Made by a program: the position numbers and the translations under genes
In this document: positions 42,296 through 49,794 of the stretch, piece by piece
Numbering within the stretch: the stretch's first letter is position 1
Layout of the letters: each line of letters opens with the position of its first letter
Assembly (NCBI RefSeq): GCF_052064335.1
Contig: NZ_JBQHVU010000004.1
Coordinates: forward strand, 1 to 64,000
From: Weimeria sp002480925
GTDB taxonomy: Bacteria; Bacillota; Clostridia; Lachnospirales; Lachnospiraceae
Direction of reading: 5' to 3'
Length of the DNA stretch: 64,000 nt
The notes under the pieces: generated by a model
The model's database searches: none
What the model was told of the DNA's origin: nothing
Seen by the model: only the letters and a program-made list of their open reading frames with translations

Positions 42296-43195
42296 ATGTT
42301 AGACAAACTGGAACGCAGGCTGGGCCGTTATGCCATACCTCATCTGATGAACTGGTTCATCGGAGGATATGTGATAGGATACATACTTGAGGCATTCGGA
42401 AATGGCCTGACAGATCTTATGACTCTTGAGCCGTATTATATCCTTCATGGACAGATATGGAGGATCATCACCTGGGTGATGATACCTCCGGCTCAGAATA
42501 TATTCTTTGCGATCATAATGATCATTTTCTACTGGCAGCTGGGAAGAGCCTTAGAACAGGTCTGGGGTACCTTCAGGTTCAATGTTTATATGCTGGGCGG
42601 GCTTCTTATCACTGTGATAGCAGCCTTTATCCTCTATCTGTCTGCCTGGGGGATCACCGGAAACCAGATGATATCGATTGGTGCATATTTCTCGACAGAC
42701 TACATCAACCTGAGCATCTTCCTTGCATTTGCCCTTACCTTTCCAGAGGAGAGGATACTTCTTTACTTCTTTATCCCTGTAAAGATGAAGTGGATGGCAT
42801 ATCTCTATCTTGTTTTCATCGGTATAGACGTGATATCTGCGATCAGGATGGGAAGTGCAGGAATCCCTGCGATAGTTGCAATAGCAGCATCGCTTCTGAA
42901 TTTTGTCTTCTACTATCTGCAGACAAAGAACCTTAAGGGACCCAGGCAGTGGAAGAGGCAGCATGATTTCAAAAGACGCTATAACAGTGCAGGCTACAGT
43001 GGCTGGCAGACCAGAGAGGATCAAAAGCCGAAGACCAGATTTACCAAGAGCAGGCAGATCCCAATACATAAATGCTGTATATGCGGACGCACCGAGATCT
43101 CCAATCCAGAGCTGGATTTCAGATTCTGTACCAAATGCAAGGGCAATTATGAGTACTGCTCTGACCATCTGTTCACTCATGTACATAAGACCTGA
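42296..43195 (+). CDS. Rhomboid-like membrane protein with C-terminal zinc ribbon
   Basis: The 299-residue protein has about six membrane helices (residues 18-215) arranged as in rhomboids/derlins, with QIWRIITWVMIPP near residue 52 resembling the rhomboid WR motif region. I cannot find a GxSG catalytic serine or the partner His, so proteolysis is unlikely. A basic linker (KRQHDFKRRY) leads to a C-terminal zinc-binding segment, CCICG and CTKCKGNYEYC with a nearby SDH. A pseudo-rhomboid recognising membrane proteins is one reading, unproven. AAGGAAAG precedes the ATG. It lies between an acyltransferase gene and glnS, probably on one transcript. Confidence 0.65.
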   Translation: MLDKLERRLGRYAIPHLMNWFIGGYVIGYILEAFGNGLTDLMTLEPYYILHGQIWRIITWVMIPPAQNIFFAIIMIIFYWQLGRALEQVWGTFRFNVYMLGGLLITVIAAFILYLSAWGITGNQMISIGAYFSTDYINLSIFLAFALTFPEERILLYFFIPVKMKWMAYLYLVFIGIDVISAIRMGSAGIPAIVAIAASLLNFVFYYLQTKNLKGPRQWKRQHDFKRRYNSAGYSGWQTREDQKPKTRFTKSRQIPIHKCCICGRTEISNPELDFRFCTKCKGNYEYCSDHLFTHVHKT

Positions 43196-43212
43196 TAGTA
43201 AGGAGTCATATA

Positions 43213-44859
43213 ATGAAGAACTTTATTGAAGAGGAAATTGACAAGGACTTAGAGAGCGGACGTTTCGATCATGTCGTTACCAGATTTCCTCCGGAGCCGA
43301 ATGGATTCCTCCATATAGGACACGCAAAGAGTATCCTTCTGAACTATGGACTGGCTCAGGAATACCATGGACAGTTCCATATGAGATTTGATGATACAAA
43401 TCCTACTAAGGAAAGATCTGAATTCGTAGATGCGATCCAGGAGGACATCAGATGGCTTGGAGCCAAATGGGAAAAGACCATGTATGCTTCAGACTATTTT
43501 GAGCAGATGTATGAGTATGCGGTAAAGCTCATCAAGAAGGGTAAGGCCTATGCATCTGATCTCTCAGCTGACCAGATCAGGGAATACAGGGGAACCCTTA
43601 CAGAACCTGGTAAAAAGGACCCGAATTCTGACCGTCCTGTAAGTGAGTCGCTTCAGATATTTTCCGATATGAGAGATGGAAAGTACAAGGACGGAGAAAT
43701 GGTCATCCGGGCAAAGATAGATATGTCTTCGCCAAATATCAATATGAGGGATCCTGTCATATACAGGGTGGCTCATATGGCTCATCAGAGACAGGGCGAT
43801 AAGTGGTGCATCTATCCTATGTATGATTTCGCCCATCCTATAGAGGATGCGATAGAGGGTGTCACTCATTCCATCTGCACTCTCGAGTTTGAGGATCACA
43901 GACCTCTTTACAACTGGGTAGTAGAGGAATGTGAATTCGAGAATCCTCCGAGACAGATAGAGTTTGCCAAGCTTTATCTGAAGAATGTGGTAACAGGCAA
44001 GAGATACATAAAGAAGCTTGTAGAGGATGGTATAGTAGATGGCTGGGATGATCCGAGACTTGTGTCTATAGCAGGACTTCGCAGAAGAGGCTATACGCCT
44101 GAATCGATCAGGAGATTTGTAGAGCTTGCAGGAGTAAGCAAGGCCAATTCAATAGCAGAGTATCCTATGCTGGAATACTGCATCAGAGAGGACTTAAAGA
44201 CAAAGGTTTCCCGCATTATGGCTGTCCTTGATCCGATAGAGCTTGTGATAGACAATTATCCTGATGGAGCGAGCGAGAAGCTTACAGTAAAGAACAATGT
44301 AGAGAATCCTGATCTGGGTGAAAGAGAGGTCACATTCTCAAAGCATCTTTATATAGAAAAGAGCGACTTCATGGAGGTACCCGTAAAGAAGTATTTCCGT
44401 ATGTTTCCTGGTAATGAGGTCCGTCTTATGAATGCCTATTTTGTTACCTGCACAGGTGTAGATAAGGATGAAAACGGCAATATCATAAGGATACATGCGA
44501 CCTATGATCCGGCTACCAGAGGCGGAGATTCTCCGGATGGAAGAAAGGTAAAGGGGACCATACACTGGGTGGATAAGGAGAGCGCATTTAAGGCTACGGT
44601 AAGGCTTTACCAGAATATCATCGATGAGGAAAAGGGAGTCTACAACGAGGATAATAGCCTGAATCTGAATCCTGACTCTCTTATCGTAAAGGAGGCCTAT
44701 ATTGAAAGCTCCGTAAAGGAGGCAACTGCCTATCAGAGCTTCCAGTTCGTGCGTAACGGATTCTTTACGGTAGACTGCAAGGATTCGAAGAAGGGAGAGC
44801 CTGTTTTCAACCGGATCGTTTCCTTGAAGAGCTCGTTTAGGTTACCGGCAGAGAACTAG
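43213..44859 (+). CDS. glnS: Glutaminyl-tRNA synthetase
   Basis: The 548-residue class I enzyme charges tRNA-Gln directly. The HIGH motif is in PPEPNGFLHIGHAKS (near 26-40), followed by RFDDTNP, EGVTHSICTLEFEDHR and WDDPRLVSIAGLRRRG. The KMSKS-equivalent loop reads VTGKRYIKK near residue 260, where E. coli has VMSKRKL, so Met-Ser is replaced by Thr-Gly. A C-terminal anticodon-binding part (about 335-548) is complete. AAGGAG is 8 nt before the start. A GlnRS does not exclude the GatCAB route, which is not in the window. Confidence 0.96.
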   Translation: MKNFIEEEIDKDLESGRFDHVVTRFPPEPNGFLHIGHAKSILLNYGLAQEYHGQFHMRFDDTNPTKERSEFVDAIQEDIRWLGAKWEKTMYASDYFEQMYEYAVKLIKKGKAYASDLSADQIREYRGTLTEPGKKDPNSDRPVSESLQIFSDMRDGKYKDGEMVIRAKIDMSSPNINMRDPVIYRVAHMAHQRQGDKWCIYPMYDFAHPIEDAIEGVTHSICTLEFEDHRPLYNWVVEECEFENPPRQIEFAKLYLKNVVTGKRYIKKLVEDGIVDGWDDPRLVSIAGLRRRGYTPESIRRFVELAGVSKANSIAEYPMLEYCIREDLKTKVSRIMAVLDPIELVIDNYPDGASEKLTVKNNVENPDLGEREVTFSKHLYIEKSDFMEVPVKKYFRMFPGNEVRLMNAYFVTCTGVDKDENGNIIRIHATYDPATRGGDSPDGRKVKGTIHWVDKESAFKATVRLYQNIIDEEKGVYNEDNSLNLNPDSLIVKEAYIESSVKEATAYQSFQFVRNGFFTVDCKDSKKGEPVFNRIVSLKSSFRLPAEN

Positions 44860-44875
44860 TTTTGGAGGATTTGCA

Positions 44876-45721
44876 ATGAATCTGTTATCAGGTTTGGAAA
44901 AGTTCGGGATCAAGGCCGACGGGGATCTTGACATCACAAAGAATCCCGGACAGCAGAAGGATTCCAAGGGCAGGGAGATAAAGAAGACTGCCATTGAGGA
45001 TCTCACAGAGAAGGATCTGCTTCTGCAGAAGTCGGTCCAGTGTCCTATCTGCGATCATAAGTTCAAGGTGCTTGCAGTAAAGAGCGGAAAGGTAAAGAGG
45101 ATAGGAGCGGATGCAGATACCCGTCCTCGTTATCACAATATAGACACGATAAAGTACGATGCCATAGTCTGTCCGCATTGCGGATATGCAGCCCTTACCA
45201 AGTATTTCGAGCATCTTTCAGCTACACAGATGAGATGGGTAAAGGAAGCAGTCTGTAGCAAGTTTACTCCGCTTTCTGATGATGTGCCTGAGACATATTC
45301 TCCGGATGAGGCAGTCGACAGATACAAACTTGCTCTTGTTTCTGCAATGGCAAAGCATGCCAGGACCTCGGAAAAGGCACTTATATGTCTTAGGATAGCC
45401 TGGATCAGGCGTGACCAGATAAAGGAAATCCCTGACCATACTCCTGAGCAGCTGCATAAGAGAGCAGAGCTCATAGAGGAATACAACGGATTCTACAGGC
45501 AGGCCTACGATGGATTTGACCAGGCCTACAGTACAGAGACAGGACTCAACACAGTAAGCATAGAATATATTATGGCCAATATGGCTATACACTTCAAGGA
45601 GTATGGCAAGGCAAGCCAGCTGATCTCAAAGCTTCTTGGCAATCCGAATGCGAATCCGAGAGTAAAGGACCGCTGCCTTGAGCTTAAGGAAATTGTAGTT
45701 AAGGCAACTAAGAAATCATGA
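44876..45721 (+). CDS. DUF2225 zinc-binding protein
   Basis: The 281-residue protein has two CxxC pairs, CPICDHKF near residue 56 and CPHCGYAALTKYF near 101, forming a likely zinc site, followed by helical TPR-like segments (about 140-275; KHARTSEKALICLRIAWI and ASQLISKLLGNPNANPR regions). This is the DUF2225 layout common in Clostridia; function unknown. GGAGG lies before the ATG. It follows glnS by 16 nt and precedes asd by 53 nt. Confidence 0.85.
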   Translation: MNLLSGLEKFGIKADGDLDITKNPGQQKDSKGREIKKTAIEDLTEKDLLLQKSVQCPICDHKFKVLAVKSGKVKRIGADADTRPRYHNIDTIKYDAIVCPHCGYAALTKYFEHLSATQMRWVKEAVCSKFTPLSDDVPETYSPDEAVDRYKLALVSAMAKHARTSEKALICLRIAWIRRDQIKEIPDHTPEQLHKRAELIEEYNGFYRQAYDGFDQAYSTETGLNTVSIEYIMANMAIHFKEYGKASQLISKLLGNPNANPRVKDRCLELKEIVVKATKKS

Positions 45722-45774
45722 CCCCGCAGGGTGCGCAGGTCATAGATTCTTTGAAATAAGAAAGGAAAAAGAAA

Positions 45775-46860
45775 ATGAGTGAAAAGCTAAGAGTAGGTAT
45801 CCTCGGAGGAACAGGAATGGTAGGACAGCGTTTTATCGCTATTCTTGAGAATCATCCCTGGTTTGAGGTGACAGAGATCGCTGCATCTCCAAGAAGTGCA
45901 GGAAAGACATACGAGGAGTGCGTTAAGGACCGCTGGAAGATGGATACTCCTATTCCGGAGGCTGTAAAGAATATAGTAGTAAAGAACGTAAACGATGTTG
46001 AAGAGGTTTCAAAGGACGTAGACTTCTGCTTCTCAGCCGTTGATATGAAAAAGGATGAGATAAAGGCAATCGAGGAAGCTTATGCAAAGACCGAGACTCC
46101 TGTCGTTTCCAATAACTCAGCACATCGCTGGACACCGGATGTGCCTATGGTAGTTCCGGAGATCAATCCAGAGCATTTTGAGGTTATAGAGTCACAGAAG
46201 AAGAGACTTGGGACAAAGCGCGGATTCATCGCGGTTAAGCCTAACTGCTCTATCCAGTCCTATGCTCCTGTCCTTACCTCATGGATGAAGTTCCATCCTA
46301 CAGAAGCAGTTGTTTCAACCTATCAGGCTATCTCAGGCGCTGGAAAGACCTTTAAGGACTGGCCGGAGATGGAAGGAAACATTATTCCATACATTGGCGG
46401 AGAGGAAGAGAAGTCAGAAAGAGAGCCGCTCCGTCTCTGGGGTAAGGTAGAGAACGGACAGATAGTCCCTTCAGACTGCATGAAGATTACCTCCCAGTGT
46501 ATAAGGGTACCGATCCTTTATGGACATACAGCAACTGTTTTCGTAAACTTTGCAGATAATCCTACAAAGCAGGAGCTTATCGATGCCATGACCTCATTTT
46601 CAGGACTTCCTCAGGAGCTTGATCTTCCAAGCGCTCCTAAGCAGTTCATCCGTTATATGGAAGAGGATGACAGACCTCAGGTAAGGCTCGATGTGAACTA
46701 TGAGAACGGAATGGGAATAACAATAGGCCGACTCCGCGAGGATTCTATCTTTGACTGGAAGTTCGTAGGTCTCTCCCACAACACTATGAGAGGCGCTGCA
46801 GGTGGAGCTGTGCTCTGCGCTGAGCTTCTTAAGGCAAAGGGATATATTGAGGCAAAATAA
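45775..46860 (+). CDS. asd: Aspartate-semialdehyde dehydrogenase
   Basis: The 361-residue enzyme makes aspartate semialdehyde for Lys, Met, Thr and diaminopimelate synthesis. The NADP-binding GILGGTGMVGQRF is at residues 8-20. The catalytic Cys is in VKPNCSIQSY (near 158), SGAGKTF near 186, and a C-terminal His in LSHNTMRGAAGG. The motif set is that of the archaeal/fungal-type branch rather than the E. coli type. AAGGAAAAAG precedes the ATG. No lysine riboswitch fits in the 53-nt upstream gap. Confidence 0.95.
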   Translation: MSEKLRVGILGGTGMVGQRFIAILENHPWFEVTEIAASPRSAGKTYEECVKDRWKMDTPIPEAVKNIVVKNVNDVEEVSKDVDFCFSAVDMKKDEIKAIEEAYAKTETPVVSNNSAHRWTPDVPMVVPEINPEHFEVIESQKKRLGTKRGFIAVKPNCSIQSYAPVLTSWMKFHPTEAVVSTYQAISGAGKTFKDWPEMEGNIIPYIGGEEEKSEREPLRLWGKVENGQIVPSDCMKITSQCIRVPILYGHTATVFVNFADNPTKQELIDAMTSFSGLPQELDLPSAPKQFIRYMEEDDRPQVRLDVNYENGMGITIGRLREDSIFDWKFVGLSHNTMRGAAGGAVLCAELLKAKGYIEAK

Positions 46861-46870
46861 AACTGTCTGT

Positions 46871-46890
46871 CGCGGGAGCCTTATCCCGCG
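46871..46890 (+). promoter_or_regulatory. GC-rich hairpin between asd and topoisomerase gene
   Basis: CGCGGGA (46871-46877) and TCCCGCG (46884-46890) form a 7-bp stem with a 6-nt loop. No T-run follows, so it may be an mRNA processing or stability element rather than a terminator. Confidence 0.4.
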
Positions 46891-46914
46891 GCGCCAATAA
46901 TAAAAGGAGGATGT

Positions 46915-48993
46915 ATGGGGAAAAATCTTTTCATAGCTGAAAAACCAATGGTCGCGAGAGCTTTCGCGGCCGTTTTTGATGATAATCTGGTAAAGCATGA
47001 CGGCTATCTGGAGGGTAATACGACAGTTGTGACCTGGTGCGTAGGACATCTTGTCACAATGAGCTACCCTGAGGTCTATGACGAGAAATATAAGAAATGG
47101 TCCTTTGACACCCTGCCTTTTATTCCGGATAAGTTCAGATATGAGGTTATTTCAGGAGTAAAAAAGCAGTTCAAAATAGTAAGCGGACTACTGAACAGAG
47201 ATGATGTTGAAAGAATCTATGTCTGTACCGACTCCGGACGGGAGGGAGAATATATCTACCGTCTTGTTCGTGATATGGCAGGAGTCCATGGCAAGGATGA
47301 GAGAAGGGTCTGGATAGATTCGCAGACAGATGAGGAGATAAAACGCGGTATCAGAGAAGCTAAGCCTGAAAGTGAATACGATTCACTTGCAGATGCTGCC
47401 TATCTGCGCGCCAAGGAAGATTATCTGATGGGGATCAATTTTTCCAGGCTCCTTACTCTTAAGTACGGAAACAGGATGGCATCCTTTCTAAACACCAGAT
47501 ACCAGGTCATAGCAGTAGGAAGGGTCATGACCTGTGTGCTTGGGATGGTAGTCCGCCGCGAGATAGAAATCAGGCAGTTTGTAAGGACTCCGTTTTACAG
47601 GCTGATAGCAAATACAGCTGACGGGCTTGCTCTCGAATGGAGGAGCCAGAAGCTCTCCTTCTATAATGGCTCAGATCTTCTTTATAAGGAAAATGGCTTT
47701 AATGAAAGATCTGGTGCTACAGGACTTGCCTCTCTCCTTTGCAAAAGAGATATTTTTCCCGACAAGGCACCTGACCAAGGGCCTGATATAGCTGCGTGCG
47801 ACCTTACTATGAAGGTTCTTTCAGTCCAGAAAAAGGATGAGAGAAAGAATCCTCCTCTTCTATACAATCTGGCTGAGATACAAAACGACGCATCCAAGTT
47901 CTTCAAGATATCCCCTGACCAGACCCTTACTATAATCCAGTCACTGTATGAGAAAAAGCTCGTTACCTATCCCAGGACCGATGCCAGGGTGCTTTCTTCT
48001 GCAATAGCAAAGGAGATCGATAAGAACATAAGGGGCCTTAAGAATCTGGCTCCATTTTCATCATTCTGCGACGAGATCCTTTCTAGCGGCTCCTATAAGA
48101 ATATAGGAAAGACCAGATATACCGATGACAGGAAGATCACGGACCATTATGCCATAATACCGACAGGCCAGGGACTTTCTGCCTTAAAGAGCCTGAATCC
48201 TACAGAGCAGAGGGTATATGAGACTATAGCAAGGAGGTTTCTGGCAATATTCTATCCCCAGGCAGTCTATAAGAAGACCGCTATCGAGGCAGAGGCAGCC
48301 CTTTCAGGAGAGGATCATAAGAGCTACAGCGAGCACTTCTATGCCAATGACAGATATCTGTCGAGCGAGGGATATCTGAAGGTCATGAATTATTCTTTCA
48401 TGAAAAACAAGGACCAGTCAGGCTCGGCTAACAAAAGCCTTTCTTCTATAAAAAAAGGTGACCTTATAAGTGCTAGCTCACTTGAGATTAAGGAGGGGGA
48501 GACAAAGCCGCCTAAACGCTATACATCGGGTTCCATGATACTTGCGATGGAAAACGCCGGATCGCTTATAGAGGATGATGAGCTAAGAGAGCAGATCCGC
48601 TCAAACGGGATCGGAACCTCGGCGACCAGAGCCGGTATACTTGAAAAGCTGGTAAAGAACAGATATCTGTCCCTTAATAAAAAGACTCAGGTGATCACTC
48701 CGACGCTTACAGGAGAGATGATATACTATGTTGTGGGATATTCCATAAGGCCAATGCTAAATCCTACCCTTACTGCAAGCTGGGAAAAAGGGCTTTCACA
48801 GGTCGCTGATTCAGAAATAGACGAGAAGGACTATATGGGAAAGCTCTGTGACTTCATAAAGCAGTATACTGATGTGGTAAAGAGACAGGATAATGGAGCT
48901 GTGCTTACTAGGTGCTTCAGATACGCCTCCGGATTCTATAAGGAGGGTTCTTATGGCGGAGTCGGTAAAAGGAAGACATCTAAGAAAAAATAA
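46915..48993 (+). CDS. topB: Type IA DNA topoisomerase (topoisomerase III-like)
   Basis: The 692-residue enzyme relaxes and decatenates DNA by single-strand passage. The Toprim domain starts FIAEKPMVARAF and has the acidic triad in CTDSGREGEY near residue 104. The catalytic Tyr352 lies in LVTYPRTDARVL. The canonical VGRVQTP reads VGRVMTC near residue 202. RSNGIGTSATRAGI and a topoisomerase III-like end follow; no C-terminal zinc fingers are present. AAAAGGAGG precedes the ATG. Lachnospiraceae often carry several TopB paralogues, including on mobile elements, but this copy is in a housekeeping setting. Confidence 0.9.
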   Translation: MGKNLFIAEKPMVARAFAAVFDDNLVKHDGYLEGNTTVVTWCVGHLVTMSYPEVYDEKYKKWSFDTLPFIPDKFRYEVISGVKKQFKIVSGLLNRDDVERIYVCTDSGREGEYIYRLVRDMAGVHGKDERRVWIDSQTDEEIKRGIREAKPESEYDSLADAAYLRAKEDYLMGINFSRLLTLKYGNRMASFLNTRYQVIAVGRVMTCVLGMVVRREIEIRQFVRTPFYRLIANTADGLALEWRSQKLSFYNGSDLLYKENGFNERSGATGLASLLCKRDIFPDKAPDQGPDIAACDLTMKVLSVQKKDERKNPPLLYNLAEIQNDASKFFKISPDQTLTIIQSLYEKKLVTYPRTDARVLSSAIAKEIDKNIRGLKNLAPFSSFCDEILSSGSYKNIGKTRYTDDRKITDHYAIIPTGQGLSALKSLNPTEQRVYETIARRFLAIFYPQAVYKKTAIEAEAALSGEDHKSYSEHFYANDRYLSSEGYLKVMNYSFMKNKDQSGSANKSLSSIKKGDLISASSLEIKEGETKPPKRYTSGSMILAMENAGSLIEDDELREQIRSNGIGTSATRAGILEKLVKNRYLSLNKKTQVITPTLTGEMIYYVVGYSIRPMLNPTLTASWEKGLSQVADSEIDEKDYMGKLCDFIKQYTDVVKRQDNGAVLTRCFRYASGFYKEGSYGGVGKRKTSKKK

Positions 48994-49002
48994 GGAGATA
49001 AC

Positions 49003-49731
49003 ATGCTTCGTGTTACATTCATTCATCAAAGCTCATTTGTCGTAGAGACTGATACGAAACAGATAGTCTTTGACTATTTTCCGGCATCCGCTATAAGAGA
49101 GCCTGTTTTTCACGGCAAGGAGCCGCTCTTTTCGGCGGACAAGCCTCTCTATGTCTTTGCGTCCAACTGTCATGGAGACCATTTTTCAAAAGAGGTCCTT
49201 AAATGGGCAGAGGAAAGGGAGACGCATTATTTTTTCTCATCAGACATCAGGCCGATCCTTGGAAAAGGCCAGGGACAGAATATAAAGTATCTTGGACCAA
49301 ATGCCTCCTGTGAGATAAACGGAGTCAGGGTGACTACGCTAAGGAGCAATGACGCTGGTGTAGCCTTTATCGTAGAGACAGACGGGCTTACCATTTATCA
49401 TGCCGGGGACCTGTCTGTATGGAATGTAGATAGTGATGGCAACAGACTTTATGCGGATCTATATGGAGGAGGCTACAAGAGACAGATCAGAGGGCTTGAA
49501 AACAGGCACATAGATATAGGCTTTGTGGTTCTCGATCCGCGGATAGGAGCAGGCGCATACAAGGGGATAGAGTATTTCCTTACCCATGTAGACTGCGATC
49601 TTGTCTTTCCTATGGGCTGCTGGGAGGATTACAGGGCAATAGAGAGCTTCAGGAGACTTCCCCAGATAGTAAGGCTTAAGGACAAGGTCATATCGATTGA
49701 CCGGGATAATATCATATTCAATATTGACTGA
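49003..49731 (+). CDS. Metallo-beta-lactamase-fold protein with altered metal site
   Basis: The 242-residue protein has the fold's strand pattern, VTFIHQSSFVVET and IVFDYFP near the N-terminus, and HAGDLSVW near residue 131. The first metal motif reads SNCHGDH (55-60), so the first His of the usual THxHxDH is Asn55. The late motif reads FPMGCWEDY, where relatives I recall have FPMHxWxDY, so Gly205 replaces a His. Two ligands are thus missing, and activity is uncertain. It follows the topoisomerase gene by 9 nt with AAGGAG in place. The alaS promoter begins inside its last codons. Confidence 0.75.
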   Translation: MLRVTFIHQSSFVVETDTKQIVFDYFPASAIREPVFHGKEPLFSADKPLYVFASNCHGDHFSKEVLKWAEERETHYFFSSDIRPILGKGQGQNIKYLGPNASCEINGVRVTTLRSNDAGVAFIVETDGLTIYHAGDLSVWNVDSDGNRLYADLYGGGYKRQIRGLENRHIDIGFVVLDPRIGAGAYKGIEYFLTHVDCDLVFPMGCWEDYRAIESFRRLPQIVRLKDKVISIDRDNIIFNID

Positions 49732-49753
49732 ATTGCTGAAAAAAGAGTATAAT
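49724..49753 (+). promoter_or_regulatory. Promoter of alaS
   Basis: TTGACT (49724-49729) overlaps the upstream stop codon; an 18-nt spacer leads to TATAAT (49748-49753). The leader is about 35 nt, with no T-box. Confidence 0.7.
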
Positions 49754-49794
49754 TGTTATTTGGTAAAATTACTTTTTTAAGGAGATTTATAACC

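Noticed and set aside
42551..43186. 211-codon minus-strand open frame
   Set aside because: It mirrors the rhomboid-like gene, which has a proper start site and zinc motifs; the antisense frame matches nothing.
46915..48993. Mobile-element topoisomerase (ICE/plasmid TopB)
   Set aside because: Neighbours are asd, alaS and other housekeeping genes with no relaxase, integrase or conjugation genes.
49754..49794. T-box leader of alaS
   Set aside because: The leader is about 35 nt, and no specifier loop or terminator/antiterminator pair fits.
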